The notes beneath the pieces are model-generated. The model was not told the DNA's origin and made no database searches. It worked only from the letters and a program-made list of their open reading frames with translations. The position numbers and the translations under genes were made by a program. From assembly GCF_001189845.1 (NCBI RefSeq), contig NZ_LFLZ01000009.1, positions 124,001 through 188,000 on the forward strand: DNA of 64,000 nt, read 5' to 3'. Positions 35,413-43,895 of this stretch are shown in pieces (the first letter of the stretch is position 1; each line of letters opens with the position of its first letter). This stretch comes from Bradyrhizobium tropiciagri. GTDB taxonomy: Bacteria; Pseudomonadota; Alphaproteobacteria; Rhizobiales; Xanthobacteraceae.

Positions 35413-37802
35413 TCATCGCCCACCTCCTACGCTGACACTGAGAGCACCGTTGTTGGGACGGCTGGGATCGTTGTCGCAGCGCAGGATCTGGTTCACGCCG
35501 ACGACAACGACGTCGTTCATCGTCAGGAAGTCCGGTGAGTGATTGCGCAGGCGATACTTGACGCTTCGAACACCGTCGACACCAGGCACGGCCTGGATCG
35601 CAGCCTCAAGCGCGCTGCGATAGAGCGGCTGGCCGAACACAAACCGGCTCACCGCGAAAAAGGCCGAGGCCGCATTGGCCCCGGTCGGCGCCAGCGCCGC
35701 GATTACTGCCTGCCTGACTTGAGCGGCGAAGGCGCTGCCTTGCGCGCAAAGCTCGACGATCAGGTCAATCGAGACGTATTCCGGATCGGGCGCATAGCTC
35801 TCGGAGCCCGCCATGCGCAGGCGGTTGAGCAGATTGATCAGTCCGATTCGATCCGATGTCAGCGCCTGTTCGCTCGCCTTTGGCTCCGGCGTCGTGAAGG
35901 TCGTAAGCCAGCTCCCGGTCCAGCGCTGCACCGTTCCGGCGCGCCTCACCCAGGGCAGGCCTTCCGCCGCAACCTCATAGTCGCGCGGCAGCACCGCCCG
36001 CATCAGCACCGCCCGGAAGCCTGCGGCGCCAGTCGCTTGATCGAGAGCAGACTTTGCGCGTCGGCGCCACCGCTTGCCGGGAAAGGGTTGGTCGCCGACA
36101 CAAGGCCGTTCTTGGTCATGATTTCAGGATCGATCTGCGTGATCGATCCGGTCGCGACATTTCCTGCAAAGCCCGCGCCGATGCGATATCTGATTTTGAA
36201 GCTCATGCTGGAATCGGGATTGAGGCCGAAATTTCCGTCGCCGAAGCGGATCGTGTCGCCAGCGTCGCCGTCAAAGTCGTAGGTCATGCTGTTGTCCGAG
36301 TTGACGCCGAGCGGACGATACGCGGCTGCGTCGAGCGTAAAGGCTTTGGCGTCGGTGGCGGCATCAAGCAACGTGTCGACCCAGATCCATGCTTCACCGG
36401 TCTGATCTTGCACCTGCACTTCCGGCTGCGGCGACGACTGTCCAGTCACGCTCTGCGGCAACCAGGTCGCGGGCGCCTCGCCCAGCGTATGGAGCTTGAT
36501 GACGGGGCGGATTGCCGTCTGCCCGGCTGTCGCCGGGCTCGAACCCGCGCGCTCCATGGCCGCGACGGGCGTGCCTTGGGCGGGTGGCGCCTTGCCGACG
36601 ACAAGGTGCTCGAGGACGGTCTTTCCTTGTGTCGCGAATACGAGATTGCCGATGACGCTGGTCTTCGACAGATCACGCGCAACGGTGATGGCATCCTTGG
36701 CCTGCAAGGCGATGCGCGTATAGTCGGCACCGAAGATATCATCGTGCAGCTCTTGCGCCCAGGCGCCGCTCCGATCGCCGGCGGGCAGCAGATACACGAG
36801 CTGAACGATCGGCGGCGCCAACTCCTCCGCCGCTGCCGTTTCAATCAGCAGGGGTTGCCCGGGTTGGAAGGCATGGCCGTGGCCATTCACGAGCATCGCG
36901 ACCGCGCCAACGGGCAGGATTTGAGCGCTGTCGTCGAGCCAATAGGTGCGAATGCCGGATGCGCGATTCCAGGCCGCGTTGACCGCAGTGTTCGTGCCGT
37001 CTGCAAGGCCGCGACCGGTTTCGAAGACGACGGGTGCGCCATCGGGGCCCTGTGCCGTCACCGCGACGCGGGGTCCGACGAAGGCGGTGGTCTTCGCCAC
37101 CTCGAATTGCAGTATCGCGCTGGCCGACAGCGTCGGTGCGGCAGCGTAATCGACCAACCGGGCATGGCGAATCACCGATCGCCTTTGCGTCGCCGTCACC
37201 AGGCTCGCTTCGCCGGCAACGCGGTCTTGGAGGTAGCTCAACTCGTCGCCGACGGCGCTGATCGCCTCGAGGAACATCATGCCGAAATCGGCTTCCGACC
37301 TCTCCTGCCAATTGGGATAGCGCTGGCTGGAGAAATCCAGCAAAGCCTGACGGAAGCTCAGGAAGTCCTTGGCGAGATAGTCGATTTGCGGAGCGTCGTT
37401 CGCAGCGACCTCGGCCGGCACTGGTGCTGCGACGCAATCGACATCCGAGGGACAGCCGGCCTTGAACGAGAAGGGGACGCTGGAGAAGGCGACATCGAGC
37501 GTTTGCGAAGACAGCGCCAGCGTGTAGATCGAGAAGTCCCCGGGAGCGACGACGTAAAGATCGAGCACGAGATGGCCGTCGTCGTCGCCCCAATCGCCGG
37601 CCGCAATCGGCTTCACGGCAATGGTCGGTATTGTCTCGCCACCAGTGATGGTGGGTGCCCCAACCATCGTCGCCTTGATGTCGACAGCGTTGAGGAAATG
37701 CACGCGCAGCCACGTCTGCGTCTTGTCGACGATCTCGACGAAGTCGATGCCGTTAAACTTCGTCGAATTCAGCAATTGCGCGCGTCGGTCGCGGCTGTTC
37801 AT
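35413..37802 (-). CDS. Baseplate J-like protein (Pvc11 type), split by a one-base deletion
   Basis: Frame one (37802 to 36003) gives MNSRDRRAQLLNSTKFNGID, then NDAPQIDYLAKDFLSFRQAL, RSEADFGMMFLEAISAVGDE and IRFGDGNFGLNPDSSMSFKI, and ends ...RLAPQASGRC. Frame two (to 35413) continues the family sequence as FRAVLMRAVLPRDYE and QRWTGSWLTTFTTPEP. In intact homologues the phrase is R-x-x-APQAFR, so one base is missing near 36017-36021. The frames meet at TGATG, which could allow reinitiation and yield two polypeptides. This position falls inside the J domain, between the core and the last beta region. The protein would form the inner wedge that links hub and sheath. An exact 15-base duplication (RAVLMRAVLP) sits beside the break. 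Confidence 0.8.
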
Positions 37803-37803
37803 G

Positions 37804-38181
37804 TCACATCACCACGACCTTGGCCTGTTGCAGCGACTGGGTCTCGATCAGGACGTAGGAGATCGTCACCTCGATTTGCGACATGTCGCCGCCGGGGCCG
37901 GACTGTACCTTGCAGGATTTGAGATCAATCTGGCTTCCAAGCCAGCGCGTCAGGCTGCTCTGCACCAATAACTGCGTGGTCGCCTTCAAGGCGTCGGTGT
38001 TCGGCGCGAACAGGAGCTGGCGCAGGCCGCAGCCGAATGACGGCAGGTCGGCGCGCTCTCCGGGCGAGGTCAGCAGCACCTGCCGGATCATCTGGTCGAC
38101 ATGCGGGGCGTAAGGCGCCTGCGCACCCTGGTTAGAAGCGGCATCGATACGAAAAGGGAATGCGTAATCAGTACGAGCCAC
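37804..38181 (-). CDS. GpW/Gp25-family baseplate wedge protein (Pvc9 type)
   Basis: The start is the GTG at 38181, six bases after GAGGAG; the longer frame to 38208 begins with TTG and lacks a site. The 125-residue product reads TDYAFPFRIDAASNQGAQAP, MIRQVLLTSPGERADLPSFG and CGLRQLLFAPNTDALKATTQ, then IEVTISYVLIETQSLQQAKV. This is the lysozyme-like gp25 fold with its typical PGERxxxPxFGxGLRxxxF motif. gp25 joins sheath initiation to the wedge ring in all contractile machines. The stop is one base before the start of the J-type gene, indicating tight coupling. Confidence 0.92.
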   Translation of the reverse strand: MARTDYAFPFRIDAASNQGAQAPYAPHVDQMIRQVLLTSPGERADLPSFGCGLRQLLFAPNTDALKATTQLLVQSSLTRWLGSQIDLKSCKVQSGPGGDMSQIEVTISYVLIETQSLQQAKVVVM

Positions 38182-38214
38182 GTTCCGCTCCTCAAAGAAA
38201 GCAATCAAGACATT

Positions 38215-38544
38215 CTACATTCCTGAAACGTCCGTCTGGGTGGTGGAGATGGTTACGGGACCCTGCGGCGTCTGGGTTGCGGCAAGGCAAAGCCCGACGC
38301 TGGCACTGGTCAGCGTCGGGTTGTTGGAGATTGTGCTTTGCGCCGCGGTCTGGACCCATTGCACGCTGACGCAAGGTTGCGGCGTGCCGGAGACGTTGAA
38401 GGAGCAGCCGACGATCGTGAACGTATCCGCGGACGTGACCATGGGCGTGCCGCCCGCCTGAACGTTGGAGTTCGACGCCACGATCTGCACGGTGCCGCCG
38501 TGCGGGCACATCAGGACGCTTGCAGTGGTGAGAAATGGCGGCAT
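38215..38544 (-). CDS. PAAR-like spike-tip protein (Pvc10 type)
   Basis: A 109-residue protein starting at the ATG at 38544 behind GAGGT. It begins FLTTASVLMCPHGGTVQIVA and continues QAGGTPMVTSADTFTIVGCS; later PCVSVQWVQTAAQSTI and VGLCLAATQTPQGPVTI. The early Cys-Pro-His-Gly and the later cysteine could bind the metal that stabilises PAAR cones. It follows the gpV-type spike gene by two bases, the normal place of the tip that crowns the spike and pierces the target membrane. The sequence is closer to the DUF4280/PAAR_like group than to classic PAAR repeats. Confidence 0.75.
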   Translation of the reverse strand: MPPFLTTASVLMCPHGGTVQIVASNSNVQAGGTPMVTSADTFTIVGCSFNVSGTPQPCVSVQWVQTAAQSTISNNPTLTSASVGLCLAATQTPQGPVTISTTQTDVSGM

Positions 38545-38546
38545 GG

Positions 38547-39076
38547 TCAAGTCACCTCGAACGCGCCCTGATTGACGTTCACGCCCGAACTGCCGAGCGT
38601 GACATTCTGCCCCGATCCCGATAACGATAGGCCGCTCGAATCCATCGTCACGGTGTTGCCGTTCTGGTCCTCAATCGTGATCGAGCCGCCGTCGACGTCG
38701 ATCAAGATCTTTTGCCCGGCCTTGGTCACGATCGCGCGTACGCTCTCGGTCGCATCCGACGGCTGATCGCCATCGTGCCAATAGCAGCCGACCCAGACCG
38801 GAAAGGACACGTCGCCGCCCTCGAACTCGATCCAGACGCCGGCGCGACGTCGGGCAGGAAGGCAAACCCCATGTTCGGTCCGGCGAACGGCGTGCAGGGA
38901 CGCGCCCATCCGCTGGTCTGCGCGCCGAGTACCGCCGGAACCGAGGCCTTCACGCGCATGGTTGCGGCATCCACGTCCGTCACCACGCCGCGATACTTGC
39001 CGAAGAATCGATTGCGCAGCCGCTCGACCACGTCGAGCAGCTCGTCATCGCGCGCTCGCGCGCCCGGCCCGCTCAC
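38547..39076 (-). CDS. gpV-like spike protein (Pvc8 C-half type), split by a one-base deletion
   Basis: The GTG at 39076 overlaps the gpD stop (GTGA). Frame one reads DDELLDVVERLRNRFFGKYR, GVVTDVDAATMRVKASVPAV and GPNMGFAFLPDV, an OB-fold start, and then turns to nonsense. Frame two gives AGVWIEFEGGDVSFPVWVGC and YWHDGDQPSDATE, then ILIDVDGGSITIEDQNGNTV and a short beta-helix (SLSGSGQNVTLGSSGVNVNQ) to 38547. Joining them restores the gpV/VgrG pattern LPDVGAGVWIEFE; one base is missing near 38840-38847. The intact product (about 176 residues) would form the trimeric spike under the PAAR tip. Confidence 0.85.
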
Positions 39077-40281
39077 AGTGCACCGGCTAGGGCGGAAAGC
39101 AGGCCGCCGCCCGACGCCCCGGCGGCGCCGACGCCGTTGCGCAACAGGGTAAAATTCATCTTGTGTCCTTCCTGCGTGAATTTGTGACGAACGCTCCAGA
39201 CAAGCCAGGAACCGGAGAAGGTCGCGCCGACGCCCTTGACGGCAACTAGCATCCCCGGCCGCAACACGACACCGAGACGGTCAGCGTCGGCTTCGCCATC
39301 GCAGCGTGCGAACCATCCCGCTTCGCGCAACAGAGCCTTGGCGCGCAAGGTGAGATCGCCCGCATTGTCGACCGCTGCCGTCAGCATCACCGTGGTCGGC
39401 TGTCCGGCGAACGTCGCAAGATCGCTGTCGCTCAGATTCTTGAGCCCGGAGTCGGAGGTGTCGCCGACCGCCCCCTCGGGATCGGAATCGCTGAATAGGG
39501 CCGAGCGCGCGACAACGGCGGTCGGCCGTGTCGCGTCCCACTCGAAATCAAGCGCGCTGACCGTCCAGTTGGCAGGATCGTTGAGCGTCAGGGTGAAGGC
39601 CGGATCGCCGTCGAGCTTCGGCGTGGCGAAGAAGCCGGTGCGCTGGCCGGGCGTGTCGGCGCAGGCGATGCGGCAGACCTTGCCGCCGCGCCGCGCCAGC
39701 ATGCGCAGAAAGGCAATATCGGTACCTCGTTGCATCAGGCTGTGCGTGTCGGAGGTGTGGCTCGCGGAATCATCCTGCGAGTTCTGGTCGGAGGGCGTGA
39801 TCCCGTATTCGCCGAAGATCGTCGCGGCGACGTCGGCGTCTGTGACGTCGGCCCATTCCCGCGACTTTTCGGTCTGGCTCATGAGCCAGCTCGCGTCCTG
39901 CCCCCAGATCGATGCTGTCGAATTGGTAACGCCGGTTTCGAGCCGCAGCTTTTGCGAAAGGACATAGCCGTCGAAAATGCATTGGGCGGCGGAAAACGCC
40001 GAGCCGCCGCCGAGCGCGGACGCCACGGCGCCTAGGGGCCCCGCCGTCCCACCACCCGCACCGCCGCTCGCGGTTGCGACCACGGCGACGGGCGCAAGCG
40101 GCGCGAAGCGAGAGTCGGAGATATAGGTCAGATCACCCTGGTCCGTGCGCGACACGGGAAGCGAGATTTGTATCGCCGAAGCCATGTCCATGCCCTCCTC
40201 CACCTCCAGCGACGTGATCAATGAGTAAAGCGTGCTGTCAGCCGATTGCCCGCCCAGCGTCAGCGTGTAGGAATTCGCCAT
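39073..40281 (-). CDS. Phage late control D-like hub protein (gp27/gpD fold, Pvc8 N-half type)
   Basis: This 402-residue protein starts with LTLGGQSADSTLYSLITSLE and VEEGMDMASAIQISLPVS and later has GYVLSQKLRLETGVTNSTAS, SLMQRGTDIAFLRMLARRGG and GRVLRPGMLV-type sequence (DRLGVVLRPGMLVAVKGVGA). SGSWLVWSVRHKFTQEGHKM follows near the end. These are the hallmarks of the gpD/gp27 hub that adapts the six-fold tube to the three-fold spike. In Photorhabdus and Afp particles hub and spike are one protein (Pvc8); here they are separate genes with a four-base GTGA overlap. The LysM gene stop is directly upstream. Confidence 0.88.
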   Translation of the reverse strand: MANSYTLTLGGQSADSTLYSLITSLEVEEGMDMASAIQISLPVSRTDQGDLTYISDSRFAPLAPVAVVATASGGAGGGTAGPLGAVASALGGGSAFSAAQCIFDGYVLSQKLRLETGVTNSTASIWGQDASWLMSQTEKSREWADVTDADVAATIFGEYGITPSDQNSQDDSASHTSDTHSLMQRGTDIAFLRMLARRGGKVCRIACADTPGQRTGFFATPKLDGDPAFTLTLNDPANWTVSALDFEWDATRPTAVVARSALFSDSDPEGAVGDTSDSGLKNLSDSDLATFAGQPTTVMLTAAVDNAGDLTLRAKALLREAGWFARCDGEADADRLGVVLRPGMLVAVKGVGATFSGSWLVWSVRHKFTQEGHKMNFTLLRNGVGAAGASGGGLLSALAGAL

Positions 40282-40566
40282 TCACCCCGTCCCCGACGCA
40301 TCAATTGGAGCGCCGACGAGATCGCGTGCCGCCAGCGCGTCCGGCGAGACGGCGCCGTTGGCATCGCAGATGCGCCAGAAGGCGGTCGCGTCCGCCATGA
40401 ACCGCGCGGCGATGTGATCGAGCCGGTCGCCGGATTTGCGACGGTAATAGCCGAGCACGACGGCCAGGCCGGGCGTCGGCAGACGGGTCGCGGTGACGGT
40501 CGAGCCATCGCTGCGGGTCACCGTGTAGGTCTGCAGGGAGACGTAGCGGCTGCCTGGAAAAAACAT
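40282..40566 (-). CDS. LysM-type adaptor protein of the baseplate
   Basis: The ATG at 40566 follows GGGGGAG. The 94-residue product reads MFFPGSRYVSLQTYTVTRSD, TRLPTPGLAVVLGYYRRKSG and DRLDHIAARFMADATAFWRI, with CDANGAVSPDALAARDLVGA. The central 50 residues have the LysM-like pattern (gDrLd.IA.rf..d...fw.I.daN), used in phage tails (gp53, tail protein X) as a baseplate connector, not for peptidoglycan. In Pvc7/Afp7 this module is fused to the CIS-tube domain; here the two are adjacent genes, with the upstream stop 11 bases away. The start is inside a longer frame (to 41331) whose upstream part is out-of-frame shadow. Confidence 0.82.
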   Translation of the reverse strand: MFFPGSRYVSLQTYTVTRSDGSTVTATRLPTPGLAVVLGYYRRKSGDRLDHIAARFMADATAFWRICDANGAVSPDALAARDLVGAPIDASGTG

Positions 40567-40577
40567 AACGCTCCCCC

Positions 40578-41324
40578 TCAAAATGCCGCCGGCAGCATGC
40601 CAAGAATGCTGGCGGCGGATTCGCCGAGATTCGCCAGCGCGCCGACCGAGCGCACACCCTGCGTGTAGGAATAGGCGGCCTGTGCGACGCCGGCGAGCGT
40701 GTCGGTCACGCTGGCGAGATCGTCCGGCGTCAGCACGGTCAGCGTGATGGTGGCTTCCGCGTGGGTTGGATTGAGCAGGGCGTCGAACATCTTCTCGGTC
40801 ACGCTGAAAGCGGTCACGCGCACCGGCACGACGCGAAGCGGCCCCCAGACAAACAGCACGATCGGGACCATGGAGCTCGGCACGCTCTGGCCGGAGCTCG
40901 CGCTTGCGCCGACACCCGCCGCATCGGCCGCCGCTGTCACGCCGCCGACAAGTCCCGAGGACGGCGGACTGCTGGGAAACTGCAGCATTTCGAGCGCGGC
41001 AAGGCGCGTATAGACGCCGCTGAGCGTGGCGAGGCCGGCGCCGATCGGATCGGTCGAGGTGTCTGCGATCTGCTGGTCGGAATCGAGCATCAGGGTGAAA
41101 GAGAAGCTCTCGCCGGGATTGCCCGTCGTCGCCAGCGCGCTGACATGCGGCGCAGGCTTGTCCGGGGTCGATTGCGGGGCCTGCGGCGCCGTCGCCTCGG
41201 TCCATGCATGCGTAATTGTCTCGGGGTTGAACTGGAAGATGATGACGTTGGGCAAGGCCGGCAGGCCGAGCGGTCCCGCCGGTGTGAAGGAAATCAGCGC
41301 TCCCTTGAGGATTGATCCCGCCAT
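40578..41324 (-). CDS. CIS-tube family protein (Pvc7 N-domain)
   Basis: The 248-residue product contains the diagnostic NVIIFQFNPETITHAWTEA (consensus FQFNPxxL) and GESFSFTLMLDSDQQ near the N-terminus. PIVLFVWGPLRVVPVRVTAF and PTHAEATITLTVLTPDDLAS follow. This is the contractile injection system tube protein N-terminal domain seen in Pvc7/Afp7, which sits in the baseplate between tube and hub. An SSPPSSG stretch interrupts the middle. The usual C-terminal LysM part is encoded by the next gene. No strong ribosome site precedes the ATG at 41324, so coupling to the gene upstream is likely. Confidence 0.82.
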   Translation of the reverse strand: MAGSILKGALISFTPAGPLGLPALPNVIIFQFNPETITHAWTEATAPQAPQSTPDKPAPHVSALATTGNPGESFSFTLMLDSDQQIADTSTDPIGAGLATLSGVYTRLAALEMLQFPSSPPSSGLVGGVTAAADAAGVGASASSGQSVPSSMVPIVLFVWGPLRVVPVRVTAFSVTEKMFDALLNPTHAEATITLTVLTPDDLASVTDTLAGVAQAAYSYTQGVRSVGALANLGESAASILGMLPAAF

Positions 41325-41331
41325 GGCGCAC

Positions 41332-41571
41332 TCACATCGTTCGCGCGAAATCGTGCAGGGCGGCAGCGACGATCATCCGCGCCAGCGTAGCTTCGTCGGC
41401 ATCCGGCGGCGCCGAAACCACGAGTTTCAGACGCGGCGCCGCAAAAGCCTCCGGCAGTCCGTCGGCGCTGGCGAGGCCTTCCGCGACCATCACCGCGATC
41501 CGCCGCGCGCCCTCGACCGACACACCAGTCGCGTCGAACACGAAGCGGTCGATTTGCACGTCGGAGGCCAT
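41332..41571 (-). CDS. Small eCIS protein, possible Pvc6 counterpart
   Basis: The ATG at 41571 is taken as the start; the frame extends to a TTG at 41610 but no ribosome site is visible for either. The 79-residue product (SDVQIDRFVFDATGVSVEGA, then RIAVMVAEGLASADGLP, then ATLARMIVAAALHDFARTM) is short, soluble and acidic. Its place, between the disordered protein and the CIS-tube gene, is where Pvc6-like small proteins occur in related clusters. No motif confirms this. Confidence 0.6.
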   Translation of the reverse strand: MASDVQIDRFVFDATGVSVEGARRIAVMVAEGLASADGLPEAFAAPRLKLVVSAPPDADEATLARMIVAAALHDFARTM

Positions 41572-41581
41572 GACGAACCAA

Positions 41582-42511
41582 TCAAGTTTGGCCGAAGCCG
41601 AAAGCGACAATGGGGCGCGACACGCTGCGGCTTTCTGCCGGCGCGACGTGGCGCGCCTTCATTGCCGGGCGCGGCGGCACGTTCTGGGCCGGCTGGGTGA
41701 CGCGCACTTCCAGCGTTCCGATCGTGACCGACGGCCGTTGTGGTGGCGGCGCCGCCTGGACGCGCAACGGAACCCGCGGCAGCAACGGCTCGGTCGGATC
41801 TGCTCGCCGCGCAATGGCCGGGCTCATGCCTGGCACGGCGGACGATGCCGCGGCCGCGTTGGACGATGGGGCGGCAACGGGCGGCGGTTGCGAAACAGGC
41901 GGCGACGCGACAACCGGCTTCGGCTCCCCAGCCAGCGCAGCGCGGGCCGGCGGCGGTTCGAGCGATGACGCCGCGGTGTTTCCGGACGGAGAAATCCCGC
42001 CCGCAAAACGCTCGGCGGCGCGATCGAGCGCTTCAAGACGCGGGTGAAGACTTGTCGCGTCCCGGATGGAAGTCGCGGCCGTCGTTGCGCGCGCCGAAGC
42101 CGCCGGTGGGCGCATTTCCGGGGTTGACGAATCCGTCACTGGAGCGGACGGCGCGGCCGCGCGCGGCGCTATGGGCGCAGGTGAGAACGAATCCTCAAAA
42201 CCATCCAGCCGCAGTTGCTCCTGGCGGCTCGCGTCGCCCGGCGCCGGGCTTCGCATGGCGGCCGCTGGCGGTGTTTCGAAATGCCCGGACCGTCGCGGCC
42301 CTGGTCGCGGCTCCGGCCTGTCTGGCGTCGGGGGCAGCACCGCGGATTGAGGGGCGACGGCAGTCGTTCCCGCCGAGCCGTTTTCGCGCTGTTCGGTATC
42401 GAGCATTTCGAAGCCGCGCGCGGAAGGCCGCATCAATTGGCGCGGCGGCTTCAGAACCGGCGTGGATACCGGCTTCTGCAAAAGTTTCTGGAAATAGGAC
42501 GGACGCCGCAT
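41582..42511 (-). CDS. Proline/alanine-rich, largely disordered eCIS protein
   Basis: A 309-residue protein with an N-terminal segment MRRPSYFQKLLQKPVSTPVL and a C-terminal region VTIGTLEVRVTQPAQNVPPR. Between them lies low-complexity sequence dominated by Pro, Ala, Ser and Arg (for example APRAAAPSAPVTDSSTPEM). No enzymatic motif or membrane segment is seen. The C-terminal motif ('I.IGtleVrV') also occurs in proteins flanking phage-tail clusters, where it may fold only on docking. It lies three bases behind the upstream gene stop and is certainly in the operon. Its role could be a scaffold or linker; I do not assign a function. Confidence 0.65.
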   Translation of the reverse strand: MRRPSYFQKLLQKPVSTPVLKPPRQLMRPSARGFEMLDTEQRENGSAGTTAVAPQSAVLPPTPDRPEPRPGPRRSGHFETPPAAAMRSPAPGDASRQEQLRLDGFEDSFSPAPIAPRAAAPSAPVTDSSTPEMRPPAASARATTAATSIRDATSLHPRLEALDRAAERFAGGISPSGNTAASSLEPPPARAALAGEPKPVVASPPVSQPPPVAAPSSNAAAASSAVPGMSPAIARRADPTEPLLPRVPLRVQAAPPPQRPSVTIGTLEVRVTQPAQNVPPRPAMKARHVAPAESRSVSRPIVAFGFGQT

Positions 42512-42514
42512 GGC

Positions 42515-43360
42515 TCACCCCGCAGCGAGCCGCGCCTGGCGCGCAAGATCGGCGTAGTGGCTGCGCCTGTCATTGGGCAGGCTAAGGATCGCCGTTTCAC
42601 TCCAGTGATAGCGCTGCGCCAGCGTATCGACATCCTCATAGATGAAGCGCGCGCGATCGCAGAGTTCGCGCAGACAATAGACCCGCGCGTCGAAATGAAA
42701 GGAAACTGCGATAGCGCAATGCGGGCACCGGCCGCTGATCGGGCCCGACAGCGGCGGGGCGAGCGCCGCCATGGCGCGCTCAGCAAGGGCCCTCGACCGC
42801 GGCGAAGCGCCGTCAGGAGCGATGCAGGCCTGCGCGAGGAATTTGTCCGGTGTCGGTGCGCCCGCCGTTTGAATCAGATCGCCGATGGTCGGCAGGCGGA
42901 AGGCCACTTCGTCCCCCCCGCGGGATCTTGCGATGAACCAGCCATGCTCGGCAGAAACTTCGGCGGCCCAGGATCTTCCGCGCGCCGGCGCGCGCCGCGG
43001 CCGATGATGTGCAAGAAACTCGTCCAGGCCGAACGAAACATCCATGCGGCTGCGACAAGCCGGATCGGTACAGTAGGTATCAGAAATCACGCGGTCGCCG
43101 AGGATGGATTGGCGCATTCGTACGACCAGATGATCGATGTCGGCAATCGGGAGCGTCGCCCAGTCGACGATCTCACAGCTCCAGGCGCGACTTTCGACAA
43201 GCGCGAGCGCCAAGGCGGCATCATCCGCACGGCCTTCGGCGAGCAGGACGTCTTCGACACCGGTGGCGCGGTGAATGGCGACCGTCAGCCCGCTCACCGG
43301 CAAAACGAACTTCGCTCCTGGCGGCTCACTATCCCTGCGCCTGATCGCCCCATCCAGCAT
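42515..43360 (-). CDS. Cys-rich baseplate-like protein, T4-gp26-type candidate
   Basis: The start is the ATG at 43360 behind GGAG, overlapping the region just after the tube stop. The 281-residue product carries two Cys pairs, TYCTDPACRSRMDVSFG and GRCPHCAIAVSFHFDAR, which may form one zinc-binding knuckle. Between them lies a helical region typical of T4-type baseplate subunits (FRLPTIGDLIQTAGAPTPDK). YHWSETAILSLPNDRRSHYA near the end is similar to the end of phage gp26/T4-baseplate family members. Its place after the tube gene supports a structural role in the baseplate. The domain call rests on pattern only. Confidence 0.65.
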   Translation of the reverse strand: MLDGAIRRRDSEPPGAKFVLPVSGLTVAIHRATGVEDVLLAEGRADDAALALALVESRAWSCEIVDWATLPIADIDHLVVRMRQSILGDRVISDTYCTDPACRSRMDVSFGLDEFLAHHRPRRAPARGRSWAAEVSAEHGWFIARSRGGDEVAFRLPTIGDLIQTAGAPTPDKFLAQACIAPDGASPRSRALAERAMAALAPPLSGPISGRCPHCAIAVSFHFDARVYCLRELCDRARFIYEDVDTLAQRYHWSETAILSLPNDRRSHYADLARQARLAAG

Positions 43361-43361
43361 C

Positions 43362-43868
43362 TCAGGTCTCCGGCACTTCGACGACGCTCGGATCGACCTC
43401 CCACCCCTCGTTTTCGAGCTTGATGTGCTCCAGCGCGATCGCGCTTGCGCCGGCGTCGAGATCGGGCAGCGCCTGGTATTCCGAGACCCAGCAGCGATGG
43501 ACGATGTAGCCGTGCACCGCCTGCCCCGCCTCGTTGAGCAACTGGATGCGGATTTCACGGCGTAGATTGGCAAGCGAGGTGGTGGGATGGCCCTGGTCGA
43601 GCTTTTGCGTGGCGTCGGCCCAGGTGATGAAATCGATGTCCTGGGTCACGCCGCGTTCCAGCGTGATCGGATCATACTTGGTGCGGCCAAGCCCCTTCAG
43701 GATGATGTTGTAGCCGCCTTCCTTGTACTCGATCACGTCGGATACGCGCTTGAGCGCAGTAACCTTGCTGACGGCGGCGACCGGGGTCGTGTTCGTCCCG
43801 AAGAAGACCAGGAAGCGGTAGCTCTTGTAGGGGTCATAGCGGGACGTGTTGACGGCGAAGATGGCCAC
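43362..43868 (-). CDS. Tail tube protein (gp19-like, Pvc1/Pvc5 type)
   Basis: A GTG start at 43868 follows AAAGGA. The 168-residue product has the tube signature DPYKSYRFLVFFGTNTTPVA, VSKVTALKRVSDVIEYKEGG, ITLERGVTQDIDFITWADAT and IVHRCWVSEYQALPDLDAGA, then ALEHIKLENEGWEVD. Such proteins stack as hexameric rings to make the inner tube that carries cargo. Only one tube gene is present, whereas Pvc and Afp have two. The gene follows the sheath gene by 28 bases. Confidence 0.93.
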   Translation of the reverse strand: MAIFAVNTSRYDPYKSYRFLVFFGTNTTPVAAVSKVTALKRVSDVIEYKEGGYNIILKGLGRTKYDPITLERGVTQDIDFITWADATQKLDQGHPTTSLANLRREIRIQLLNEAGQAVHGYIVHRCWVSEYQALPDLDAGASAIALEHIKLENEGWEVDPSVVEVPET

Positions 43869-43895
43869 GGCGAGTCCTTTCTCGGCTGCGAGGGA

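Noticed and set aside
35375..35416. 13-codon frame with a good ribosome site between the two baseplate J genes
   Set aside because: Could be a coupling leader, but it has no support beyond the site and may be chance.
36054..37922. 622-codon open frame on the plus strand
   Set aside because: Antisense to the baseplate J gene; no recognisable motif.
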